Below, piece by piece: positions 45,781 through 57,000 of a stretch of 64,000 nt of DNA. The notes under the pieces were generated by a model. It saw only the letters and a list, made by a program, of their open reading frames with translations, was not told the DNA's origin and made no database searches. Positions within the stretch are counted from its first letter, which is position 1, and each line of letters starts with the position of its first letter. The translations under genes and the position numbers were made by a program. The stretch is from Clavelina lepadiformis (Eukaryota; Chordata; Ascidiacea; Aplousobranchia; Clavelinidae). Location of the stretch: NCBI RefSeq assembly GCF_947623445.1, contig NC_135247.1, positions 18,168,501 through 18,232,500 on the forward strand. Direction: 5' to 3'.

Positions 45781-46550
45781 TTAGATTCCTGTCTGGAACC
45801 AGTAACCGCTAAGTGGTGTTGTAGAGCCACTCAACTTTAGTAGAAATGTTATTAAGAGAAATTCGCGTTGTCGAAAATCACAACACACAGTAAATGATGT
45901 ACGAAGAGCATAAACAGTATTAAAAATCTGGATTATCAACCAGAAATATCTTGCAGTCTCTGGGGGTAGAAATTCCGTCCAAACTTCGGAGTATCTATTC
46001 CGGTTACCTTCAAATATCTGCACAGGTTTAAGAACAAATTTTAAAACTCAACTGAAACAGTTTAAACCAATCACTACTTACAACTTAATACTGTAGCGTA
46101 TTATTATTTATGAAAGAGATTTGTACATAGATTTGTGTATTATGTATATGATATAAGACGCGTTAATAACTTACCGAATATCGCCGTGAATCTCCTAAAC
46201 TACTAATTGATCAGATGCCAGAAAATTTCAGTTCCCATAATTCAGCTTGTAGCCTGATGACCAAGTTATCATCACCATTCATCGACCAAGAAACAGCTAT
46301 CGTCGGATTTTTCAAGTTTATACCTGGTGTCACTGACCGAGTGATCAGTCTTATTAGCTTTTTAGGATAAGTTTTGTGCTAAATGGACCAAAAGTTTATG
46401 TTGGTTAAGCATTGGTCAAGTTTGAATCAACATTTCTCTACGAGAATCACAAATCAATTTCAGCGCATGTCTATGATTTCCTATATAACGCTAAAGAGGA
46501 AACGATTCTTATAAGTTGATCCTGAGCAGTATGAAACACTTCTTGATCAC
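45781..46550 (-). pseudogene. Decayed discoidin-domain gene fragment 1
   Basis: On the minus strand, after an acceptor near 46018, the frame encodes IFEGNRNRYSEVW and TARYFWLIIQIFN. This resembles the last exon of the discoidin gene at 34764 (IFQGNRDRNTAV..RYFRLVVQTW), but the terminal Cys-stop is lost and the frame runs on to 45781. Upstream (about 46195-46330) traces such as TWSSGYKLNYGN match the preceding discoidin exon with frame breaks and stops. About 46490-46550 matches 61075-61135 outside coding sequence, so this and the copy near 60.5-61.1 kb come from one duplication. No functional product is expected. Confidence 0.65.
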
Positions 46551-47209
46551 AGATGGGTGATTAAGATATATTCATTATGAAATTTGGAGCGACTCAGTAC
46601 AGACAATTTTATTGTAATTTACCTTCTGAATGCCTACATGCTGCTCTATGAGCAAGTATTTCTGTCTGGACAACATCTTGTGACAATAGAAGCCAACATT
46701 ATAAGACTAACTGACCGGCTTCATAGCCTATAATGGTTAATTTTTCTTGTTAAATGGACTCAAAGTATAGTGAGACATAAGTCATTTTTTAATCAGTCTC
46801 TCAAACATAAACCATTAATAGCGGAATCTATGACTACCCGTAGCACTCAAGAGGGAATAATTCGTGTAATTTGTTCACCAATAATATGAAATAATTTTCA
46901 CTAGATACTGACCATGAGGATAATTATTGAAATGAAACATGTGTCGATTTAGGTGCAATAAATTACAGCCAATACATTTATGTGGGAAATGTGTAAAAAT
47001 AAGACTTTGCTACATGGAAGTTTTTTCTATAACTGAAGTAATGTGATTCAATGATATATTATAAAATGCGTAAAAACTGCTCTGTGTTTTGTATGATGCC
47101 CTGCTTACCATAAAACGTGTTGATGCGGTTACTTTTACCTGTTTAAAGTTTTGAGTCGAGTTGAGTTTTACAAACAATAGTAAAGCTGAAGTCCCCAAGA
47201 CTTATTATA
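46551..47209. other. Spacer left of the right inverted arm
   Basis: AT-rich sequence without recognisable coding or repeat content. It ends where the inverted arm starts at about 47210. Confidence 0.45.
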
Positions 47210-50200
47210 CTAATGCGGCGAAAAAAGAAACCGCTTAAACACTAAACACAAGAACATAAAAGATACTGTACAGCAGGGTTACAGTCTTGGCTTGACAGTT
47301 CCTTGGTATAAAGTGTTTCGATATACACGTTTTGCAACGAGGCAACTGGTTCCATTTTTCTGAACAGATTATGTCTTGCTATGGTCGAATCGAATAGATC
47401 ATTACAACTATAGCGAGCAATACAAAACATGCGGTTATTAATGGCACCAAAGTCATCCAATATGAGAACTATCCTGTGATGGGCTTCTGACGTCAGTAAG
47501 ACGGAACAAGGAAGCACTTCAGACGGAAATGAGATGTGAGGGGGCCTTCAATAAAAAGACCAGGTTGCGTTTGCTGAAATGGCCTTTTAAGATTGAGAAT
47601 ATTTACTTGCAACTTTGCTCATACTGTTAGGTTAGGGTCAGCGCTAGTCAGCAGACAGCATAGAAATTGTCTTGGTAAATCGCCAGACGAAGGCAAGAAT
47701 AGCAAAGTATCACGTATATGCAAAAATACCATTTGCGTTTTTAATTAACCGCCTTAAGAAATGCAAAATGATCTCAATAATCACAAATGACAAAAGTAAA
47801 CTGATTTTTTGTTCATTTATAACGTAAATTTAGCATTATATATGTTTATTATGGGCAGATCAATTTATCGATATAAAAAGGTGTTATATTCCACAAATCT
47901 TTTGCACAAATGGACGATTGCTACGTTTTAAAAAGAATTGTTATTTTAGTAACAATATTTCTGTGGATTGTTCCGTTGTCACAAGCTGGTAAGTGAAAAT
48001 GACGGATATTGTTTATATTGTGAAAGTATATTTATACACATAATTCTGAATTTTTACCAATTTTTAATCTGTTTCTACCTCTATACACAATCGTTGTATG
48101 CTGCGTTTAAACAATTCATTTTATCGGCGTTTGTTTTTTGTTTTTTCACTTTTGTCTTTTCTTTTGTCGAAAAATTACTAATTCGGTAAACATTATTTAC
48201 CAAGTATATACAAATACGTCAATGATTACATTCTGTTGATAAAACAGTTAAATAAAGCGAAAGCAATTCAAACTCATTTTGTGCCTCAAGAATGCCCAAA
48301 CAATACCGTGCGCGTGGGAGAGACGTTTTACGCCATGTCACATGATCAGTTGGATTTTGTCGGATCTGAAAAACAATGCGCAGCCATGGGAGGAAGGTTG
48401 GCTGACTTCCAAGATCTTCGAACTGCAGCGGACATCAAACAAAAGATGAACGAACTTTATGAGAACGGTGCGACCTTGAATGTGATACAACAGAAATCAT
48501 ATTTGTTACTTTACAACCACACGCTAACAATTTATCCTTATTTGCACTTCTGCAGGTTTAAGCGAAGTGGAAGTATATCAATACACTGTTAACTACAAAT
48601 ATGTGCTTATGGGAACGTATAATGGATATGGGGCTTTGGATTCGTCTTTCCCTACTTTCAAACTCTACAAAAAGTAAAATAAATCATAAAGAATGCAGTA
48701 GATTTAAAACTTTAAAATTGTTGTAGTTTTTAATGTATAATATGACCACACTTTGAATATGTTTTGCAGACCTAGAGCAGAATACAACGCAAAGTTTATA
48801 TTTTGCAAAGCTTCCTACAACTGGTACTATCGCTTATACCAAAAATGGTCTGTGCAAACCACAAGTTGCACTAATGGATGGACACACGACTTCACTTTGT
48901 ACGGAGGAGAGAAAGACCGAGGAACTAAACCAGTTTATCGATATCATAATTCTGCATATTCAGTTCGACTTTCTTTGTCTGATGAACCATCTAATACAAC
49001 GTGGCCCGGGACAGTTAACTATGACACCCGGCTTTCACCTCTGTACATTCCAGGTGAGAATTCCAATTTAACACCCACGCATGAAAACAATTTTGTCAAT
49101 CACTGAACTTCTTCACGTTTAGGAATAAAATACTTGAAAGTTATGACAAACTCGCAATAATTTATGTAGGTTTTTACCGCAATGCAGTTTTTAGAAAGAC
49201 GTTTATATATTGAAGTTATTTAATGTCACGTGTCTACTACGCATATACGTAATTAAGCCTATTGGCTTAGCGGTAAACTACACTTCACCTTAAATCATTC
49301 TGCATGCTTAACGAAGTGCTCATATATTCCATCAAGAATACTGGGAATAATTCTACAGCAAAACAAGAACGAAAATGCAGAACTTAATTACAGCGCATGC
49401 GCTACGGCAAGTTCACGTCCAGGCTAACCAAGCAAACCTCGAAATACGAAACTACTAATTGGTTTAAACAACAAAATTAAAAACGTCATAAATCTATAAA
49501 AATTGAACAAGTCTTTGATGGTGATATTTAGCGACACCTGGTCATTTCAATTTGTCCATTCCTACTCATCAATGTGCTTGAAGATATTTTGTTTGTTCTG
49601 TTTTGTTAACTTTGACTTCAAATCTTTATCAGATTTACAAATCCAAACGGGCATCCGATCTGGTTTTAACCAATCTGATTGGATATCGGACAACCACGTC
49701 GTCAACTCATTTCCATTTGATCTTCCACCAGCAAACAAAGACAAATGTCAACAACTCACACTTCGCTACAACGACGTAGACTGGGTGGCCAGTGCAGTTG
49801 AATGTGGAAGTACAACGGCTTATTATTACATGTGTCAGATCAAGTGTAAGTTTGTTCCATGTTTTGTTCCATCAATTTAACCTTACACTGTGCACATAAT
49901 ATCTTACTCAATTAAACGTTAGTGGCAAATAAAATAGTATTTGACCAAGTTACGTAAATTTCAAAAAAACAACAGTATTTTGAACAAATTGCGAGACTAA
50001 TCTCATAGGTATTACAAGATGTCTATTATTGTCTTGTCTTCAGTTTCTATTCAAGCTGAAGCAATTATGTGCAACTCCACGTCGGTTCTAGTTTCATGGA
50101 ATCTCACTTTGTACAAAGATCTGTTTTTTGGGGATGCAGACGTCACGTTAAATGTAATTTTGCAAATCACAATTAGCATTTAAAAGTTTTTAAGCGACTA

Positions 50201-51080
50201 TTAAAATATGACGTTTATTCATGTGTAGATACATGTGGGACCCGACTTACATCTGATTAATGGTACCCTCGGGACTTTTATTGTTCCAAATTTGAAGCCA
50301 CGAACAACATATAGAATCTTTGTGAGTCAACTTAAAATCAATTGTTGAAACCTTAAATAATTAATCTACTAGTTTATGCTTTAAAATAATTAAACCGTAC
50401 ACACACACTATTTTGAGTTAGCTTATAGTTGATCTACACATTGCCAAATCGTGCTATTTAGCCAAATTTAGCATTTCTATATAAGTTCAAAAAAAAATAT
50501 TTTTTTAAATAATGCAAGTAATAAATTATAAAATATAACTTATAATATTTTTTCAGTATTATTTGGAAAGGTTTTAGAAATTATTTTCATTTCTGTTTGT
50601 TAACACATTACATACGTATCGTTATATCTAGGCAGAATTTTGGCATTCGTGTTCGACTAAGTTTTTAAGATCAGATGATGTTAACGTGACAACAAGTTAT
50701 GGGAAACCGGAAGCAGTTACGACGGCTTACGTAGCAAACAATACTGCATCCGATGATTGTGTCATAGAATGGTCACGTGACAACTCTGACGGAAACATCA
50801 CTTCTTATGAGGTAGTCTTAGCTGTTTGACGTAAAACACAGAAAATTGTGTCTTAACTTTTGTGTCTTAACTTGGAACAATAACCTGCTAAAAGAAGTGT
50901 AATGACACCAAAGGGTTATATTAATATTAACACCTTCATAGATCGTTGCAAACAACCTTTTCAACTCGAGCATAAAATTAAACGTCACTTCCGGGTTGTT
51001 TGAGATGGGAAGTACTCGATACACGATACCATCTGAGCTACTGGCTATATATGGATATAACAGGAACATAAGTTTCAAGG
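47210..51080 (+). repeat. Right arm of a large inverted repeat
   Basis: Inverted counterpart of 37999-41769, carrying the promoter and exons 1-8 of the phosphatase receptor. It has about 400 extra bases around 47360-47800 compared with the left arm. The two arms face away from each other with 5.4 kb between them. Confidence 0.88.
47872..47879 (+). promoter_or_regulatory. Candidate TATA box of the phosphatase receptor gene
   Basis: TATAAAAA lies 31 bases before the ATG at 47910, in the same context as in the left gene. Conservation within a young inverted repeat is weak evidence by itself, but the motif and position are good for a core promoter. Confidence 0.5.
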
Positions 51081-54000
51081 TTGGCAAATCGCTAATACGC
51101 TAGAAATAGAAACAGCAATATTTTTTTTGAACCGGAAGAATTTTCGTTCTTGGTCTTTCCATCAACTCAATTTAAATTTAATGGTTTTAATTAATTTTTT
51201 TAGGCTAAATTAGCAATAATTTTTAATAGAGTATGAAATATACCAGTATTGTATTTTCAGATTATTGCTTACTCATGTGAAGGCTCAAGCATGCCGATGT
51301 CGGTCAATGGTTACTGCGTCGTTGTCCCACCAGTCACTACTCCCGAGGCCTCATCATCTAGCGTTGAAGTGTATATTGTTGCTCCGTCACTGGTAACGTT
51401 GATTCTCTTACTGGCAATAACTGGAGTTTTTGCTTACAGAAGGTGAGGCGTTGTGTCATCTCAAATCATAAATTATCATAAGTAATTCATTGCTTTCTTA
51501 AGAGAATTCATTTCGTTGTAGGAACACCGGTCGGTTTCATACTTCAACAAAGAGAGATGTGTCAATTGATCCAGGTAATAATTTTGTATCAGTTGATTAA
51601 TTATTGTTTTACTATGAATTTATTTTTATTCGTTTTTATCTTGATTAGTGCTAACAGTAATTTTCTAAGTTAATCTAATCCAGTGCTTGTCAACACTGGA
51701 GGTGTAATTGAAATTAACATTATTAACATAAATATTAACATAATTTGTATTGTTGTGCATTGTACTGTCCTTTGTATAAATTTCAATTTATTCGTATTTT
51801 AATTGGTGTAATTTGTTAGGTAATGATTGCAACCACTGTTCTAATCGTTCAAATTTTTGTAACAACTTAAGTTTTGTAAATTCTTTTAAGGAACAGTTAT
51901 TCAGCCACGGATGCAAGATAACGTTACCCCTGCAGCAATGAAGGTTGAATTTCTGGGTTTTAATCAGTTCAAACTCTTGTAAAATTCAAACTCATTTACG
52001 AATTTAAAACTTAATTACAATGCTTTGCTGTTACACAATTTTTCGACGTACATAGCATATAATAATGTCAAGTCTTTTACAGGATGAAGAAACCGTTGTT
52101 GAAAGAGAAGGTATAGAGCCTGTGTATAATAAAAGACATGAAGCAAATAGTACGTGTTACAAGCGATACAAAATACTGTGCAGAGCGTTGCTGAAATGTT
52201 TTAACACTCACTCGTTACTTTAGCAAACTTGGCGTACTCGGAAGAAGTGAGCGTGTACGAAAACGTGTCATCGACCAACCTCAGTGGGGGTGTGCACATT
52301 GATAAACTTGAACATTTCTACAATACACGTAGCTCCAACGATTTTCAAAGCATCAAAGATGAATTTCAGGTTTCTTAAATATCATTATGTAGATAGAGTA
52401 TATGGAATCTGCTTTAAAGTTTTAATTTTCAAGTGCACGAGTTTAATTTTGACTGATCATGTTTGGTCGATACCAATTATTAAAGTATAAAAAAATTCTT
52501 TTACTGCTTGACAGAGTATAAAAAAAAGGAGCGCTAACAAACCACACGAGGCGGCAAATCTGAACAAAAATAAAAAGAAAAACCGCTACAAAAATATTTA
52601 TCCTTGTAAGTAAAATGATCCAAATTCTTGTTTATGAACCGGACGTTAAATCATGGTTCTGGTAAGACAATGTTCTTACTTCAGTGAATTTTTACAATGT
52701 TTTGCTTTTGCTTCTGTAGTTGATGATTCGAGAGTTGTGCTGCAAAGTGATGACGATTACATCAACGCCTCTCACATTAAGGTGTATTAATGGGTTCGAC
52801 CGAATATGTATGTATTGAAACGGTTGCTTTAATGGATGTTGCCATTTTAGGGCTTCTGCGGAAAAAAGACATACATTGCAACACAAGGAGCAAAAGATTG
52901 CACCATTCCTGACTTCTGGCAAATGGTTTGGGAACAAAACTCATCAGTGATTGTGATGCTGTGTAAATTAAGAGAAGAATCCAAAGTAAGAATTAACTGG
53001 GGATAGTCTGATTTTTAATCTGAATGCAATGTAAACCAACCACTATAAAATTTTCTTTTTGCTGCATGCTTGTCGCTACAGATAAAATGTTCAGCATATT
53101 GGCCGGTTCAAGGATCTACAGTGACACATGGCAACTTTACAATCAAGACAACATTTGAAGATGACTTGGGTTGGGTCATCACCCGTAGGTTTTGCGTCAT
53201 AAATAAAAGTTCACAGGTAATGATAAATTCAAATAGTTTTGCCTTAACGCTTTCAAAGTGGACATTAACATACTTCTGAAAACCTTTGAACCTATGCAAC
53301 AATTACACTGTGCTGCGTTTGAAAATTTTTTTTCATAGGTCAAAGATGTTTTAACTGTTTCTGAATCGATTTTTTGCGCTGAACTCAAAAATGCAACCAG
53401 TTTTTTTCAATCAGGTCAAGTTTTTTTTCTATCACATATTTAATTATGCTAGCTTTGGTCGTTATTGTGCACAAAGAAACTAATTTCTGGGGTAGCTTAA
53501 TTGGTCATGCATGTTGTCAATTTTCGCAAGATGGTATTTTTATTTGAATGTAAGGTTTTTGCAATGACAGCCATTTTAAATACTACAAAAATATAATGAC
53601 ACAGTTGAAATAAAGGCACTTACAACTAACCAAGAAAGCTTCCTAACACATAATTTTGTTCAACGGCGCTCAACCTAAAAGTAGAAGTTAATATGTTACA
53701 TTATAGACACGTAAACACTTAACATCACAAATGTGTTTTAAATGTGAAATACTTGCAAACATCAATGTGTGAAATAAAAACGAAGTGTTCAAAATAGCTT
53801 AACACAGAAAGCGTTGTGCGGCACATGATGATATTACGACATTAAATGCAATAACAATATAAATACAAATGATTTATGCTGACAAAAAGTGTTGCTTCAA
53901 AGATTTTCTTCTATGTGTGGTGTTGGGAAGATCTCTTTTTAAGCACCAACAGTAATCTGCAAGCATGTTTACATCCCAGCATCCTTGGTACCTTTCTTCC

Positions 54001-57000
54001 ATATGGCGAAGGTCTTGGTGGAATCTCTCTCCCTGTTCTTCGCTGTAGTCACCACAGTTGTCAGGAAAGTAATCTAAATGCGAACTCAGAAAGTGCATTT
54101 TCACAGACATCCGAGCTCCAAGGGATTGAAAACTTTCAAGCAGCTCTTTAACCTGTGCTTCATAATCAGGGATTCTATGCTTTCCAAGGAAGTTTGAAAT
54201 TACTGCTCGAAATCCTGTCCATGCTCTTTTTTCTACTGCACTCATGTGTGCAGTAAAACCTTCGTCTTTCATCAGCTCACGGATCTATGGCCCATCAAAG
54301 ACTCCTGCTCGTAGCTTCGCTTCAAAGATGCGGGGAAATTTCATTTGTAAGAACTTGAAGGTTGGGCCATCTTTATCAAGTGCTTTGGTATAGTTTTTCA
54401 TGAGACCAAGTTTAATGTGGAGAGGTGGCAAAAGAATATTTTGTGGATCAACTAAGTAAGCAAATTTGACATTTTTAAAACCAGGTGTAAAACTTGTTCT
54501 GGGTAGCCAGCTAATTTGTGTGTAGTGGCGATCATCAGCCCTCGAGTCCCACAGACACAAAAAACATGGATGTTTAGTGTAACCGGCCTGTAACCCAAGA
54601 AGTATTGAAATCATTTTTAAGTCACCACATATTTTCCATTTGTGTTGGCTATACTGAAGAGATTTCAAAAGGTATTTCATGTCTTCATAGCATTCAGTGA
54701 GCTTCACTGAATGTCCAACAGGAACAGAACCAATCTTATTGCCATTGTGTAGTAATACTACCTTCAAACTCTTTACAGATGAGTCCAAAAACAATCGCCA
54801 TTCTGCCGAACTGTATACTATGCCCAAAGCTGATATTAATCCTGAAACATCTTGACATCATCTAGGGAATGGTCTTCGTCATAATTGAAATATTTTCTAA
54901 ACTATTTATCTTCATACCGATACCAGAAATATGTGGTGCATGGAGCTAGCAAGTTGTTCTCACGTAGTCGTGATCCTAGGAGCTGAGCGGATTCTTTGGT
55001 GAGATTTAAATCTCGTGTTAGGTCATTCAGCTCAAGCTGTGTAAGAGGCTTCGGTTGGCTTGTACTTTGCTCTGCATCCCATGTGTCTTGTTCACTTGCT
55101 TTGCTCGCTGCAGATGAACAACACTCCATTTCACTTATTTCTCCAGGTGGTTCTGGAACAGGAATACCAGGGCCATGTGGTACTGGTTTCATGGCTGAAG
55201 GAACATCAGGGTACTTCACATGTTGTTTGTTCTTCCGGTTTATTCCTAAAATGAAAAAGAACACTTTTACTCTTAAATCAAGCAATTAATGAAAATGCCT
55301 CCATACAGTGCAAGTATCAGCATACCTTGTAAGTTGGTCATGCAAAAATAACAATCAGTGACATGGTCTTTTCCTTCTCTCCATACCATAGGAATACCGA
55401 AAGGAAGGCTCTTTATTTTCTTTAGGCTCCATAATCTCAAGTTTTCAACGCATGCTCTACAACATATGTGCGGAGCAAATGCCTTGTCCTGATCGCCTAG
55501 TTTTACTCCAAAATACGCATAATATGCTTTTTTAACAAACTGCGTAATTTTTGCTTGGCGACTGCGCAGGGTGACCTTGCCACATATGTAACAGAACCTG
55601 TCTGGATCATTTTTGCACTTTCTCATTGTACTGTAAAAACAAATCATCTAAACTGCACACTAAACTAGCCTGTAAAAACAAGTTCAGATGTTTAACTTTT
55701 CAAGCACCAGGTGTATTCGTTATGTTCTTCTCATTGTGATGTCACTGAAGTTTCATCAAAACTTAATTCAAAAACTAAATCATTTTTATGACACCACAAA
55801 TCTCAATCGCAAACGCTGAAAGCTGAAGTTGTCAAAAATTTCAAACGCAATTTGCCAAAAAACTAGACCTGATTGAAGAAAACGGATAACAGTTTTGGAT
55901 TCAGCATCAAAAAGTACACTAAGAACCGTCAATACTTTATTAACCTAAAAATTAACGCAGCACAGTGTTATCATTGTAATTGTAACAATTGTAACATTGT
56001 AACAATTGTAAAACATTTCTTCATGTCGTTTGCTTGACAGAAGAACAGAGAAATCTTCCACCTCCAACTTGTATCCTGGCCAGATCATGGCGTGCCAACT
56101 GCAACATCTCCTCTCATGTATCTTCGTCGAATGGTAAAAGAAGCGACAGATGATGAACCAAATCAACCTGTCATCGTTCATTGCAGGTATATTTCTAACT
56201 ATTACACATCTTGTCTAGCCAAAGAAAACAACCGCTGCGATTGGCTATTACAGCCCTAAACTAAAGCAAAGGCTCACTATACAGTATAATTGAACAATAA
56301 ACGTTAATTTCCAAACAATTTGAAGTGTATTCTATACAAAGACAGTGTGTACTTAGTTGCCACAACATGTAAATAGTTTTTATTTTTTCTGTTCTTTGAT
56401 TCAGTGCTGGTGCGGGTAGGACTGGTACCTTTATTGCCATGGATATTCTCTTTGATGAATTGGATCAGACTTCAGTTGTGGATGTTCCGGGTGCAATAAC
56501 TCGCATGAGAGAAAGGAGAGTGGATATGGTTCAAACTGAGGTTAGTGTTTCAGTTTAAATCCGTTGTAATTTCAAGTGTGGTGTTGTGGCTTACAATTTT
56601 CAGGATCAATATGTGCTGGTATACAAACTGCTTGTGGAGCATGCTGTCTACAAAGATACTGACATATCAGCTCCTGATTATCTGAAGTTATCTCGACAAA
56701 GTCATTGGTAAGAACATGACATACAAAAATATCATTACAAGTGCACAAACTAAACTGTCTTCAAGTTAATTGAACGCAAAAATAGAAAAATAAATTAACT
56801 GTAAATTGTCTATTGATATATTTTTAATTTAAATCCTTGCTGTTTCACATGTTTAAAGGGATTCCAGATTCGAGAATGAATTTAAAATTTTTACGAGATT
56901 GTCGTCAACAGAACAATTTTCTTCTAATTCACCAGAAGGGACACAGTCAAGCACTGGTAAGGTTTCTATTGGGATCGTTAATGCGTAAGGCTTAGCAATT

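Noticed and set aside
47242..47517. 91-codon minus-strand frame upstream of the phosphatase receptor
   Set aside because: It crosses the part of the right arm missing from the left arm, shows no conserved coding pattern, and has no domain.
50818..51087. Minus-strand frame conserved between the two arms (also 37886-38251, other strand)
   Set aside because: It is intronic sequence shared by the inverted repeat. The shared frame is a by-product and is not in phase with either receptor.
52290..52334. Additional intron in the phosphatase receptor (GTGTGC..CACGTAG)
   Set aside because: Splicing there breaks the frame. Reading through gives [20 protein letters not shown], which fits the usual sequence before an RPTP catalytic domain.
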